A stretch of DNA of 64,000 nt from Pseudoalteromonas luteoviolacea (lineage in GTDB: Bacteria > Pseudomonadota > Gammaproteobacteria > Enterobacterales > Alteromonadaceae): positions 186,001-250,000 of the forward strand of contig NZ_JAKFZS010000007.1 in NCBI RefSeq assembly GCF_021654285.1. Reading direction: 5' to 3'. A model generated the notes under the pieces. It was not told the DNA's origin. It was given only the letters and a program-made list of their open reading frames with translations, and did not search any database. A program made the translations under genes and the position numbers. This document shows positions 1-9,403 of this stretch, one piece after another; within the stretch, counting starts at the first letter, position 1, and each line of letters opens with the position of its first letter.

Positions 1-459
1 ATAAGCGCCAACATTTGCATATTGTGACTCAATTGCTGCGGTTGGTAGCTTAGCGGGTGTGTATTGGTTTGGAGCAGGTGAGGCGAGCTTTAATAATGCA
101 ATATCATAACCTGAACGGATCCCATTAGCACCACGCCACCTTTCATGATTTATAATCTGAGATACTCTGATTGTTTGTCCGTCACCACGGCTAATAGAGT
201 GGGCACCAACCCGCACTGTTAAACTTGATGTAGACGCGCTGTCTAAGCAGTGAGCAGCTGTTAATACCCAGTCGGGGCTGATCAGGGTTCCGCCACAGCC
301 TTGGCGACCATTCATCAATAAAGCTACTTGATACGGTCTTGAATGTGCTGGAGTTTCAATCCCTCCAACGACATTCGGTTGAACATCAGTCGGTGGTGTA
401 GCATATGCATTTGCTGCGGCGACTGTGAGTGCAGATAGTAATAAATTAACCTTTTTCAT
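1..459 (-). CDS. Trypsin-like serine protease (S1), 3' end cut by window edge
   Basis: Reading leftwards from the ATG at 459, the product begins with a basic-hydrophobic signal peptide ending near AYA, then a short propeptide and a VVGGIE activation site typical of trypsin-like S1 proteases. The catalytic His is in LTAAHC and the catalytic Asp in YDIALLKL. The Ser of GDSGG would lie beyond position 1, so it cannot be checked. A ribosome site AAGGAAAAG lies just upstream of the ATG. Likely an extracellular or periplasmic endopeptidase. Confidence 0.85.
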   Translation of the reverse strand, partial: MKKVNLLLSALTVAAANAYATPPTDVQPNVVGGIETPAHSRPYQVALLMNGRQGCGGTLISPDWVLTAAHCLDSASTSSLTVRVGAHSISRGDGQTIRVSQIINHERWRGANGIRSGYDIALLKLASPAPNQYTPAKLPTAAIESQYANVGAY

Positions 460-655
460 GATGTATCTTTTCCTTCATATGCTCGAAATTGAGCTTTTAT
501 ATGAATAATCTGAGATACACCTCGCTTTCAAGTGGTGTGTGAAAAATAAACAGTGGTAAGACCACGATTTTTTTAGCAATAAACTTTAACTTAAGTAACA
601 CTAACAGTTATTTGGGTGTAACAATAATCTTACAATGGAGCTGCTTGGAAAAGTT

Positions 656-686
656 AAATAAAAAAGCGAGCGTGTGTGCTCGCTTT
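656..686 (-). terminator. Intrinsic terminator of the siderophore receptor gene
   Basis: A nine-base stem AAAGCGAGC/GCTCGCTTT (663-671 and 678-686) with a six-base loop. On the minus strand it is followed by a T run and sits about 20 bp after the receptor's stop codon. Confidence 0.8.
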
Positions 687-706
687 AGACCCAGGGGAAG
701 GAAGGG

Positions 707-2992
707 TTAGAAATTGTATCTAGCTGACAGCTTCCAGTTTCTTGGTTCGCCCCAGCTTACGCGCCCTTGGCTAGTTGAAATTGCATCGTAGTATTCTTTA
801 TCAAATAAATTATCAATGTTTAAAGATACGCTGATGTTGTCAGTCACATCATAACGTGCCATTAAATTGAATAACGCGATGGATCCATGTGTACGAACTT
901 CGTCAACCTCAGTAGGAGAAAGCTCTTCCCATCTATTTAAGCCATAATCCAGATTCCCTGAAGGGCGAGTACTGTCTACCCAGTAGCTGTCTTTCCAGTT
1001 TACGCCTAAACCAATTGTTAAGTTTTCAATTAAATCAGTTGGTTGGTATGTAGTATAAATATTTATTAGTTGCTCTGGGACTTCGCTGTTAAGCTGTGAA
1101 CCGTGTTCATCTTCCGACCTTGCATACGAATAACCAGCATATACATTAAAACCTGGATGGACTTCACCACTAAGTTCAAATTCAATACCACTGGTTTGTG
1201 TTTCATCGATCAGCATAGTAACAGTGTTACCATTTGGCGTTTGCTGCTGAGCATAAGCCGGATCAGCTTTGGCAACGTTATTTCTGTTACTTTCGAATAC
1301 GGCAACTGAGAAGTTTAGTAGGCCAATTTCAGCCTTTAAACCTGCTTCTATACTTTCACCTACAATTGGTGCTTGCAAGTTGTCATCTTTATCGTAAGCA
1401 TTCTGAGGTTCAAATGCATCTGTATAACTTGCATATAAGCTAAATTCATCATTAATATCGTAGATCAGGCCTGCGTAAGGTGTGACTTCATTACGCACTT
1501 CGTAACTGCCTTTTTCGTTATAGGCAAATAACTTAGTTTTACGGTTAGTTCTGTGCTCAACAACTTCCCAATTAGTTTGTCTAAAACCAATGATAGATTT
1601 TAAATTATCAGTCAGCGATAAACGAGTAGCGACGTAGAAACCACTACTATCATGATCAGTTGTACTATTCGCCGTGTTTAAATTTTCGTATGAATAGCGC
1701 TGGATATCACCCGTCCAAGTGTAATAATTGATATTATCAATTGATATTTCACGTTGACCATCTTTTTTGTTGTATCCGACACGTTCTCTATCAAACATAT
1801 TAAAGCCAACGATTAAATCATGCTCTTGGCCTAAGAACTCAAAGCCGCCTTGTAAGTTGATGTCAAATGTTTTTTGAGTGTCTTTAGAGTGACTAATTAC
1901 ATGATTGTAACCATGTCCAACTTCGGGGTTAACTGAGCCATCTTTAGCATAAAAGTCATTTGTCCATACGAAGAACAGATTACCGCCTTCCATTTCGATG
2001 GTGTTATAAGTTGCAATCGTATTTAATTGCCAGCCATTGTCAAAACCGTGGTTTAAGCTTGCAAATACGGTGTTTTCTTCAAGAGGCCATGAGCTGTAGT
2101 TTGCTGCTAGCCCCGTTGAGCCCCTTTCTAGATTCATTAATGAACCGTCGATGAAGTAATAGGGTGTTGCATGTGAGTTCATAGCCCCTAAAGACTCAGT
2201 ATCTGCAAATTCATATCCGATACGGAATAAAGTTGATTCTGTGACATCGGCCTCAGCTGTCATATAAACAGACGTTTTCTCTTGGCTGTATCTGTCGATG
2301 AATGAATCTCTATCATAATGTGCAGCCGCAACGCGTCCACGGATACTGCCGTCACTGCTTAAAGGCGTGGAAACATCTAGTTCAACGCGGTTATTGTTCC
2401 AGCGTCCGGTTGTAACACCCACATGACCATCAAGTTCTTTACTAATAGCACGTTTACGAACAAGGTTAACTGTGGCTGTAGGTGACCCAACACCAGTCAT
2501 TAAGCCATTTGCACCACGTAAAATTTCAACACGCTCATATGCAATAGCATCACCATTAACGTCAGAGCGACGACCGCCGGGGAATTGCTGAACGCCGTCA
2601 ACTTGAACTAAGTTGATTCTTTCACCACGAGCGACGAAAAATGGTCTATCGTGGCTTCGAGAAGTACTCGCATATACACCTGTGGTGTGCTGCAAGATGT
2701 CTTTAATGTTAACTGACTTCCAATCTTCTAATTGTTGTTGTGTGATCACTGAAACCGACTGCGGTGTTTCTTTCAGTGACAAAATCATTTTAGTTGCTGA
2801 TTTTGTCGCGGCATCAGAATAATTACCAGCGGTTGAAGCCGTTACGTAAATACGCTCAATTTCGTTCGCTGTTTGAGCGCCGTCAGGAGCCGATTCTGCG
2901 AATACTTGTGTGCCTGTTAGAGCGGCTGTTAATGCAAGAGTGACAGGTGCTAAACGAAGTGTTTTAGAAGATTGAAAAGTAGAGTTGTCCAT
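707..2992 (-). CDS. TonB-dependent siderophore receptor
   Basis: 761 residues, a normal length for an outer-membrane ferric-siderophore transporter. An N-terminal signal peptide ends near FAES. The plug domain follows, with TPQSVSVITQQQLEDW and the VEILRGANGLMTGVGSPTATVNLVRK stretch split across the usual plug motif. The rest is beta-barrel strands ending in an aromatic residue (ARYNF), as expected for Omp assembly. No extra N-terminal signalling domain is apparent, so it is unlikely to control a FecIR-type system. A Fur-like box lies about 110 bp upstream, which suggests iron repression. The gene stands alone; no siderophore synthesis genes or ABC importer are nearby. The substrate cannot be read from the sequence. 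Confidence 0.92.
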   Translation of the reverse strand: MDNSTFQSSKTLRLAPVTLALTAALTGTQVFAESAPDGAQTANEIERIYVTASTAGNYSDAATKSATKMILSLKETPQSVSVITQQQLEDWKSVNIKDILQHTTGVYASTSRSHDRPFFVARGERINLVQVDGVQQFPGGRRSDVNGDAIAYERVEILRGANGLMTGVGSPTATVNLVRKRAISKELDGHVGVTTGRWNNNRVELDVSTPLSSDGSIRGRVAAAHYDRDSFIDRYSQEKTSVYMTAEADVTESTLFRIGYEFADTESLGAMNSHATPYYFIDGSLMNLERGSTGLAANYSSWPLEENTVFASLNHGFDNGWQLNTIATYNTIEMEGGNLFFVWTNDFYAKDGSVNPEVGHGYNHVISHSKDTQKTFDINLQGGFEFLGQEHDLIVGFNMFDRERVGYNKKDGQREISIDNINYYTWTGDIQRYSYENLNTANSTTDHDSSGFYVATRLSLTDNLKSIIGFRQTNWEVVEHRTNRKTKLFAYNEKGSYEVRNEVTPYAGLIYDINDEFSLYASYTDAFEPQNAYDKDDNLQAPIVGESIEAGLKAEIGLLNFSVAVFESNRNNVAKADPAYAQQQTPNGNTVTMLIDETQTSGIEFELSGEVHPGFNVYAGYSYARSEDEHGSQLNSEVPEQLINIYTTYQPTDLIENLTIGLGVNWKDSYWVDSTRPSGNLDYGLNRWEELSPTEVDEVRTHGSIALFNLMARYDVTDNISVSLNIDNLFDKEYYDAISTSQGRVSWGEPRNWKLSARYNF

Positions 2993-3441
2993 AAAATCCT
3001 ATCCAAAGAACAAATATATGTCATGAACCAATTTGATATAAACGTTATAGAGTCAAAGGTAATGGCGTTATTTCGTCTGTACCAAATATGGTGTTAAATG
3101 ATAACGGTTTGCATTATCGTTACAATTATTTTTAAGTCAAGCTGAATCGGATGTTATGGCATGATTATTTGTCATATATTAAGTTTTTAATATAACGAGA
3201 GATTTTGATATAAATTTTGCCACTTCATTTATGTCTTAAATAAATGCCGTTTTGATTATAAAAGCCGGCAAGAAAAAATTTGGTTGTTAGAATAAGGTGG
3301 TATTGATAATAAAGTCTCATAAAAGTAGTAAAATAATTCATCATCCCTTGGTTGTTTTTTAATCTGTGTTTGTTAGTCTAGTAAGTCTTAGTATGGATGT
3401 ACCTAGTTTGTTACCTGTGAATAAATATAAGAAGATAGGTT
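2993..3441. other. Intergenic region between siderophore receptor and small membrane protein
   Basis: About 450 bp, AT-rich, between divergent genes. It contains the Fur-like box at 3100-3118. No other supported gene or RNA was seen. Confidence 0.5.
3100..3118 (-). promoter_or_regulatory. Fur-like box
   Basis: GATAACGGTTTGCATTATC matches the 19-bp Fur consensus at 14 of 19 positions, with both outer half-sites intact (GATAA and ATTATC). It lies upstream of the divergent siderophore receptor gene. The assignment is by pattern match only. Confidence 0.6.
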
Positions 3442-3813
3442 ATGGGAGATTTATTTCTAAAGAGGCGAGAGAATTGGTTGGTATGGATAACTTGGGGAGC
3501 AGTGGGGTGCCTTATTTGCCACTATTTACTAAGTTATGTCAGTAATGCTTGGTTTTCACTTACTTCGCCGGCTTTTTTACTTATGGTTTTGACCGCTTGG
3601 ATGAACTTTAATAAACGCTTTGATTTTTTTGCGGCTTTGAAAATATTCATGGTGGTGGCGTCTATTTCTGTTATTCCACTGTTAGCGAAAAAAGTAAGTA
3701 GCTGGGAAAAAGTGATTCATATTGCTGTTGATTCTGGTGCTTTATTTTTATGTATTGTATTAGTCAGTGTTATTTGCGCGCTGTTGGCAAGGCGGCCAAA
3801 ACAATATTACTGA
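3442..3813 (+). CDS. Small four-helix membrane protein, unknown function
   Basis: 123 residues with about four predicted membrane segments (around residues 13-33, 37-55, 63-81 and 95-115) and short basic ends. I recognise no family. It sits alone between the siderophore receptor and tRNA-Ser. The ATG has a weak GATAGG ribosome site. It resembles small inner-membrane proteins common in Pseudoalteromonas, but no role can be assigned. Confidence 0.6.
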   Translation: MGDLFLKRRENWLVWITWGAVGCLICHYLLSYVSNAWFSLTSPAFLLMVLTAWMNFNKRFDFFAALKIFMVVASISVIPLLAKKVSSWEKVIHIAVDSGALFLCIVLVSVICALLARRPKQYY

Positions 3814-3853
3814 TAAAAGATTTGAAAACTATTGCACTAATTTCAAAAAACAC

Positions 3854-3882
3854 TTTACATATTTATGAATAGCCTTTAATAT
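3854..3882 (+). promoter_or_regulatory. Promoter of tRNA-Ser
   Basis: TTTACA, a 17-bp spacer and TAATAT, followed by a GC-rich discriminator (GCGCGCC), 13 bp before the tRNA. GC-rich discriminators are typical of stringently controlled stable-RNA promoters. Confidence 0.65.
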
Positions 3883-3895
3883 GCGCGCCAACAAC

Positions 3896-3986
3896 GGAGA
3901 GATGGCTGAGTGGTTGAAAGCACCGGTCTTGAAAACCGGCATACGTTAATAGCGTATCTAGGGTTCAAATCCCTATCTCTCCGCCA
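3896..3986 (+). tRNA. tRNA-Ser (anticodon UGA)
   Basis: A 91-nt class II tRNA. The acceptor arm GGAGAGA pairs with TCTCTCC, the anticodon loop CTTGAAA gives UGA, there is a long variable arm, a GGGTTCAAATCCC T-arm and an encoded CCA. Confidence 0.95.
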
Positions 3987-3996
3987 CCTCATTCCC

Positions 3997-4020
3997 AAAA
4001 CCGCCTAACGGCGGTTTTTT
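3997..4020 (+). terminator. Intrinsic terminator after tRNA-Ser
   Basis: The stem AACCGCC/GGCGGTT with loop TAAC is followed by a run of T, about 10 bp after the tRNA's CCA end. Confidence 0.85.
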
Positions 4021-4036
4021 TCGTTAGGAGAGTTCA

Positions 4037-4405
4037 ATGGCTCAAGATGTTGTTAAACATTGTTCATTATGGATTGTCTTTAGCTTCTTTTATTTAAGTG
4101 GCCTACAAATGGCTGTAATTATGTCAATTGATGGTCAACCTCAACCGACCATTTGGAAAACCTTATTCTATACCTTCTTGTATAATGCGCTTATAGGGCA
4201 CCTTATAACTAAATATGAAAAGCTATGGCCATTTTTAGCTTCAATCGTTATATCTATATTTGGCGTTGTTGGTTTTGGTGTCTATTTTGACGATAAATTA
4301 GCTGGCTATAGTAATGAGTTAATCATTGGTTTAGTTTTATCTCTGCCTTTTGCTACCTTCTTGGTAAAACAATTAAAATTAAAAAGTTTAGAGAATAATG
4401 CCTAA
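4037..4405 (+). CDS. Small membrane protein, unknown function
   Basis: 122 residues with four hydrophobic segments (about residues 9-30, 43-60, 68-87 and 97-113), so a polytopic inner-membrane protein. It has a good ribosome site (TAGGAGAG) seven bases before the ATG. It lies between the tRNA-Ser terminator and fklB, in its own transcription unit. No family was recognised; the call rests on topology and translation signals. Confidence 0.65.
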   Translation: MAQDVVKHCSLWIVFSFFYLSGLQMAVIMSIDGQPQPTIWKTLFYTFLYNALIGHLITKYEKLWPFLASIVISIFGVVGFGVYFDDKLAGYSNELIIGLVLSLPFATFLVKQLKLKSLENNA

Positions 4406-4507
4406 GGCATTATAAATAGGGCGTGTATTTGCTTAGCGCCCTATAAGTTACCTCTTGTCTGTGCTACACTGCGCGTCCTTTTAAAATGATAAATAAAGTG
4501 AATTTAT

Positions 4508-5125
4508 ATGTCAGATTTATTCAACACAGACGCTGGTAAAGCGAGCTACGGTATTGGTCTTCAAATGGGTGAGCAATTAAAAGCTAATCCTTTCGAAGGT
4601 CTTGACTTAAACGCAGTTTTCGAAGGTATGAAAGACGCTTACACTGGTGGTGAGTTCCGCGTTGAGATCCCTGAGATCCAAGCAGCTTTCGAAAAAATCA
4701 ACAGCGAAATTCAAGCACGTCGTGAAGAAGAAGCGAAAGTTCTTGCTGCTGAAGGTACTGCGTTCTTAGAAGAAAACGCTAAGCGTGCAGAAGTAACAGT
4801 AACTGAGTCTGGTTTACAGTACGAAGTTGTTGCTACTGGCGAGGGTGACAAGCCTTCAGCTGATTCAACAGTACGTGTTCATTACCATGGTACACTAATC
4901 AACGGTACAGTATTCGATAGTTCATATGACCGTGGTCAGCCTGCTGAATTCCCAGTAAATGGCGTGATTAAAGGTTGGACAGAAGCACTTCAGCTTATGA
5001 ATGCTGGTACTAAGTTGCGTCTATATATCCCACACGACCTAGCATACGGTGAGCGTGGTGCAGGTGCATCTATCGCACCTTACTCAACACTAATCTTTGA
5101 TGTTGAGCTTTTAGAGATCCTATAA
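4508..5125 (+). CDS. fklB: FKBP-type peptidyl-prolyl cis-trans isomerase, FklB-like
   Basis: 205 residues with no signal peptide, matching the cytoplasmic FKBP22/FklB layout. An N-terminal helical dimerisation domain (residues 1-95, starting MSDLFNTDAGKASYGIG) is followed by an FKBP catalytic domain (about 100-205). Family hallmarks are visible: VRVHYHGTLINGTVFDSSYDRG, split here into the strand and 40s loop, then VIKGWTEALQLM, LAYGERGAG and the closing LIFDVELLEIL. It catalyses prolyl isomerisation during folding. It is monocistronic and followed by a hairpin. Codons look strongly optimised, which suggests high expression. Confidence 0.92.
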   Translation: MSDLFNTDAGKASYGIGLQMGEQLKANPFEGLDLNAVFEGMKDAYTGGEFRVEIPEIQAAFEKINSEIQARREEEAKVLAAEGTAFLEENAKRAEVTVTESGLQYEVVATGEGDKPSADSTVRVHYHGTLINGTVFDSSYDRGQPAEFPVNGVIKGWTEALQLMNAGTKLRLYIPHDLAYGERGAGASIAPYSTLIFDVELLEIL

Positions 5126-5144
5126 TCTAGGTTTTCTTTAAAGT

Positions 5145-5172
5145 TGCATGCTCGGTACGTGCTGAGCATGCA
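5145..5172. terminator. Hairpin between convergent fklB and chemoreceptor genes
   Basis: Perfect nine-base inverted repeat TGCATGCTC/GAGCATGCA with a ten-base loop, in the short gap between convergent stops. The T tract is weak on both strands, so it is only a probable bidirectional terminator. Confidence 0.55.
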
Positions 5173-5177
5173 TATTT

Positions 5178-7595
5178 CTATTGATCGAAAAACTCATAGA
5201 GCTCTGAAAGGGTCGTCTTTCTTTCGTTATTTTCAACCAAAAATTCCATGCCATAATAGGTATATTCTTGGTTTTTCTCTTCTTTTCTAACAACTCGCGC
5301 TGAAATTTTCATCGGAGCTTGATTCATATACTCTTTATAGTTTTTTCTTGGTAAGTACATGATCAGTGTCAAATTCGTATCAATATCGAGTTCTTGATTT
5401 AATTGCTTGCTTAATGTTACACCACAACCAACGCAGCTCAGCTCACGGGTAATTGTTGAATAGTCTTTATCCTCACAAATAATCTTAATTTTAATTTTTG
5501 CTTCAAGTCTGTCAGAACGTCTTTTTTCATGGCGCTTTCTGATCGCGTCTTTATCTTCATCAAAGTGAAAGCCATCCATCAAATTGTTTACTAGCTCTGA
5601 AGTTTGATAAAGATCCGCACCAATCATAGAGACCATTTGTGCTTTTTCGGCATTTTGTTGAAGGGAAGAAAACAGGTGCTGTAGCTTGAGTTGCATTTCA
5701 TGCATTTGATGACTCTGCTGCTCAGAGCGGTGGGCTATTTGATCATTTGCCGAGATAATGCTGTCGATAGTATTGGTCATTGCTCTTAAGGCTTGACCGC
5801 TTTCGTCTGAGCGCTGTTTACTGACATCAACTTGATGGATGATATCTGTCATTAAACGTGTAACATCAACGACTTTATGCGTGAGCTGGGAAATTACGCC
5901 TCTGATTTCATCTGTTGAATTAGCCGTTCTTTGCGCCAAGCTTCTAACTTCGTCGGCCACCACCGCAAAACCTCGACCTTGTTCGCCAGCGCGCGCTGCT
6001 TCAATAGCTGCATTAAGTGCGATCAATGCGGTTTGGTCCGCAACAGTTGAGATTGCATCTGTGACAGACTCAATTTGTTCGCTAGCTGATTTAAGTTCTT
6101 CAACGCCAGCTGATGCAAGCGTTACTACTTCAACCGTTCTTACCATTTCGTTTAGGTTACTTTCAACGGCTTGTATACCTGTATCAGCCTCTGTTTTGGC
6201 TTGTTCTAATACAACTTGGCTTTGCTCTATGGCTTGTCCAGACTCCACCAATAAATCCATAAATGACTCAATGACTCGCATCACTTCCGAATAACTCGCA
6301 TTTTCATTTTTAGCAACGGTGCTTATTTCAGTTGCAATGGCTGCAACTTGGTGTGCGGAGTGGCCAACCTGTCTTGACTGTCTGCGCACGGTAGAGATAG
6401 TCGAGGATAAGGAGAGCGTCATATGGTTAAAGCTCTCAGAAAGTTGGTTCAATTCATCGTCGGAACGGATCACAAAGTAATCTTGTTTGGTTTTAAAGTC
6501 GCCGACTGAAATATTCTGTGCTCTACCCAATAAGGATTTGACTCGATTACGTAATTTACTACTAAACATGACACTGATCACGCCTGCAATGATAATGGTT
6601 AATACGGAACTTAAAGCGAGTACAACAAACATGTTTGAAAGTGCACTTTGTGTATCATCAATGCCTTGTTTAGTGACGTGCTCAACGTGTTGGTTCATTT
6701 CGTGAAGCTCGTTAAAAATTGTTTCGGTCAATGGTTTAATGGTATTGCTGAGGTGGTTTGTCGCAAAATTAGACTCGTTACTGGCTTGCTTTTCAAATGC
6801 TAAAATTGTAATTGGCGCAAGCTTTTCTCGCTCTTCACTATAAGCTTCCCAGTACTCGAGCTGCTGATCAGTGAAGAGCTCTTCATAATCATCAAGAATT
6901 GAAACAAAGGCGTCACTGTTTTTAAACCATGCTTGGTCAAACCCATCAATGTTTTTTTGCTCGCGCGTTAACAAAAATGCACGCAGTTCAGAAATGGCTG
7001 TCGCAAAGCTTACTTCTGAGTCAACAAGCAGCTTAAATAACTCAATTCTGTCTTCATCTAACTCTTGTTCACTCTCTATTTCTATCATCTGGGCGAGTAG
7101 TTGCACCATAGACTCCGCAAGCGGGATGGCGTCTGTGACTAACAGTTTCACTGCTGGCTCATTATCCAGTGTATTCGCTATGTTAGAAATGATCTGTTGC
7201 TCTTGTTTTAGCTTTCTTAAATTTGCGTTGATTATTGAGAGCTTACTGTCACTGAACCCAGTTTGCTTGGCAAATTCACTCAGGCTTGAAAAGTCATGAT
7301 CTATATCCCTCCACGCATCATCGCGCTTGGTAATCGTAGTGTTACGTGCCTGTACATTGCTGCCAGTAATGATCTGTTCTTCAAGCGCAATGAGTGAATC
7401 TAAAATGTGCATTTTCAAATCTGAATTGACGTTTACAAGTGGAATGGAAACTGACGAGACTTGCGTAAAGTTACTGGCGAGCGTGCCTGTACTCAAATAG
7501 ACAAAGAAGTTACTGAATATACCTAAAGAAGTAATGATGCCAAACGCGAAAAGCATTTGCGCGGCAATGCCCGGAACGAAACGAGAAATTTTCAT
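5178..7595 (-). CDS. Methyl-accepting chemotaxis protein with C-terminal PilZ domain
   Basis: 805 residues. The order is: N-terminal membrane helix (about 10-33), a long helical periplasmic sensor (about 35-320), a second membrane helix (about 322-345), HAMP (about 345-400), and a methyl-accepting signalling coiled coil. The coil contains the conserved hairpin tip [20 protein letters not shown], which binds CheA/CheW. After residue about 680 the protein gains a PilZ-like domain: an arginine switch (RRSDR), [11 protein letters not shown] where PilZ has [D/N]xSxxG, and a terminal YYGMEFL strand. PilZ binds cyclic di-GMP, so the receptor may couple that messenger to taxis. The first residue of the second motif is Glu rather than Asp/Asn. 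No che genes are nearby. Confidence 0.88.
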   Translation of the reverse strand: MKISRFVPGIAAQMLFAFGIITSLGIFSNFFVYLSTGTLASNFTQVSSVSIPLVNVNSDLKMHILDSLIALEEQIITGSNVQARNTTITKRDDAWRDIDHDFSSLSEFAKQTGFSDSKLSIINANLRKLKQEQQIISNIANTLDNEPAVKLLVTDAIPLAESMVQLLAQMIEIESEQELDEDRIELFKLLVDSEVSFATAISELRAFLLTREQKNIDGFDQAWFKNSDAFVSILDDYEELFTDQQLEYWEAYSEEREKLAPITILAFEKQASNESNFATNHLSNTIKPLTETIFNELHEMNQHVEHVTKQGIDDTQSALSNMFVVLALSSVLTIIIAGVISVMFSSKLRNRVKSLLGRAQNISVGDFKTKQDYFVIRSDDELNQLSESFNHMTLSLSSTISTVRRQSRQVGHSAHQVAAIATEISTVAKNENASYSEVMRVIESFMDLLVESGQAIEQSQVVLEQAKTEADTGIQAVESNLNEMVRTVEVVTLASAGVEELKSASEQIESVTDAISTVADQTALIALNAAIEAARAGEQGRGFAVVADEVRSLAQRTANSTDEIRGVISQLTHKVVDVTRLMTDIIHQVDVSKQRSDESGQALRAMTNTIDSIISANDQIAHRSEQQSHQMHEMQLKLQHLFSSLQQNAEKAQMVSMIGADLYQTSELVNNLMDGFHFDEDKDAIRKRHEKRRSDRLEAKIKIKIICEDKDYSTITRELSCVGCGVTLSKQLNQELDIDTNLTLIMYLPRKNYKEYMNQAPMKISARVVRKEEKNQEYTYYGMEFLVENNERKTTLSELYEFFDQ

Positions 7596-7783
7596 ATTGT
7601 GTCGTGAGCTCTGATTGTTAGTAGCTTAGGTGACGGTTTGTACCTAATTAATTGGTTTTAATAAACTTTTATTAATAGCTACTAATTTTTTGATTTATTG
7701 AAAAATATAGACAATCCTTCGGTAAGGTCAAAGTTTATACCTAAATATTTACAATTAAAGATAACTTACTGTGGGGGCAAGTA

Positions 7784-8776
7784 ATGGATTGTAACAAGGG
7801 GATTATGTTGTCGTTTGCGTTGGCAATTAGCGCAAATGTGTTGGCGGTTGACTCGCCTGCGTTCGGTAATTTGTCTACGCCCGATGTAGATGACATAGAA
7901 TATTTTGATGACGAAGAGCCAAGTGAGAGAGAAATTGAGCTTGGTAAAATGCTGTTTTTTGAACACAGGTTATCAAAAAATCAAAATCAATCGTGCGCAA
8001 CATGCCATAACCCTGAACTTGGTTTTAGTGATGGGTTGGCAAAGGGGATTGGCAGTGGCGGTGATATATTAGGCCGTAACGCGCCACATTTATATAACCT
8101 CGCATGGTCTGCCATTTTCTTTTGGGATGGACGAGCGAAAACGTTGGAAGAGCAGGCATTAGGGCCTATCGTCTCTGATGTTGAAATGCAAATGACGCCA
8201 AAAGAAGCTGTTGGTCGGCTTAAGAAAATTCCTTTTTATGACAAAGAGTTTAAAGAGGTGTATGGCAGCGTAACGTTTGAAAATATCGGCAGGGCGATTG
8301 CGGCATTTGAAAAAACCATCATTAGTGATAATTCAGCGTTTGACCAATACCTTGCAGGAGAAAAGCAAGCAATGTCACACTCTGCGATTAGAGGGTTGCA
8401 ATTATTTGTCGGTAAGGCGCGTTGTGTGAAGTGTCATGATGGCGCAAATTTCACAGATGATAGTTTTCATAATATCGGTATAGAAGACAATGATGAAGGC
8501 CGCTTTCTTATCGACCCAAACAGCAAATTAAAAGGCGCATTTAAAACCCCGGGCCTCAGAAATATCATTATGAGTGCGCCTTACATGCATGATGGCTCAC
8601 TGGCCAGCTTAGAAGAAGTGGTTGAGCACTACGACAAAGGTGCTGTGAACGTAAAAGACGTAAGCCCATTGATAGTCCCTCTAAATCTAAACCCACAAGA
8701 AAAAGCAGATTTAATCGCATTTATGGCTGCATTGACAGATCCTGTTGTGATCCAGCGACCTAAATTGCCTAACTAA
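7784..8776 (+). CDS. Di-heme cytochrome c peroxidase (CcpA/MauG family)
   Basis: 330 residues with an N-terminal signal peptide, so periplasmic. Two c-type heme sites are present: CATCH (C71, C74, H75) and CVKCH (C214, C217, H218). The family signatures FWDGRA (about 113-118) and APYMHDGS near the C-terminus are present. Bacterial members reduce hydrogen peroxide; MauG relatives oxidise protein tryptophans. Which activity applies cannot be read here. It is the first gene of a tight cluster (9 bp gaps) with a cupredoxin and a P460-like cytochrome, suggesting the cupredoxin as electron donor. A second in-frame ATG at residue 8 is possible. Confidence 0.88.
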   Translation: MDCNKGIMLSFALAISANVLAVDSPAFGNLSTPDVDDIEYFDDEEPSEREIELGKMLFFEHRLSKNQNQSCATCHNPELGFSDGLAKGIGSGGDILGRNAPHLYNLAWSAIFFWDGRAKTLEEQALGPIVSDVEMQMTPKEAVGRLKKIPFYDKEFKEVYGSVTFENIGRAIAAFEKTIISDNSAFDQYLAGEKQAMSHSAIRGLQLFVGKARCVKCHDGANFTDDSFHNIGIEDNDEGRFLIDPNSKLKGAFKTPGLRNIIMSAPYMHDGSLASLEEVVEHYDKGAVNVKDVSPLIVPLNLNPQEKADLIAFMAALTDPVVIQRPKLPN

Positions 8777-8785
8777 GGAGTAAAA

Positions 8786-9394
8786 ATGAAACAGTATTTA
8801 TTAATTGGCATGAGCTTGTGCTCCATATTTTCGGCACAGGGAGCTGTTTTAACTGGCGAGTTAGAGTTTGTGAAAAAGCCGTCTTTTGTTGGTGTTGTAT
8901 ATGCTAAAGGAGGAAAGGGGCCAAGCGCTGCTGAGCTCGACCAATCGAACAAAATTTTTGATAAAAAAGCGGTTGTGATTGGTAAAAATGGCGAAATCAC
9001 ATTTAAAAACTCTGATGAATTTCAGCACAATATTTTTGCAAATGACCCAAATTCAGGCGTTAAGTTTGATGTCGGTTTAATGAATCAAGGTCAAACTACC
9101 AAGGTGGCTGCTAACTGGAGTGAAAACACATTGACCCGGATCGGGTGTAAAATTCATCCCAAAATGCGCAGTTATATCGCAAATGTCAATTCAGATGCAT
9201 ATCAAGTTTTACCCTTTACGAAAAAGCAAAAAGTTTACCCTATTGAATTAGATGTTGGGACGCACACTGAGTTTGTATTGCAAATCCCTAAGTACGACCC
9301 TGTCGAGCTTAAATTAGCCAAAGGGCAGCAAACAAGTGTGGATGTTATGTATAAGGGGAAAAAGCGTGCGACGTTGAAGCTTGCTTTAAACTAG
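8786..9394 (+). CDS. Periplasmic cupredoxin (type-1 copper, amicyanin-like loop)
   Basis: 202 residues with a signal peptide cleaved near AQG-A. Residues about 60-135 form a plastocyanin-like cupredoxin with all four type-1 copper ligands visible: H81 in QHNIF, then C121, H124 and M127 in the loop CKIHPKM. That CxxHPxM spacing is the short amicyanin-type loop. A C-terminal extension of about 70 residues has no recognised domain. Blue copper proteins of this class carry electrons between periplasmic enzymes. Its position between the peroxidase and the P460-like cytochrome supports such a role. The ribosome site AAGGAG lies just before the ATG. Confidence 0.82.
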   Translation: MKQYLLIGMSLCSIFSAQGAVLTGELEFVKKPSFVGVVYAKGGKGPSAAELDQSNKIFDKKAVVIGKNGEITFKNSDEFQHNIFANDPNSGVKFDVGLMNQGQTTKVAANWSENTLTRIGCKIHPKMRSYIANVNSDAYQVLPFTKKQKVYPIELDVGTHTEFVLQIPKYDPVELKLAKGQQTSVDVMYKGKKRATLKLALN

Positions 9395-9403
9395 GGAAAA
9401 AAC

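Noticed and set aside
5839..6294. 151-codon frame opposite the chemoreceptor
   Set aside because: Ser/Ala/Thr-rich antisense shadow of the conserved signalling coiled coil.
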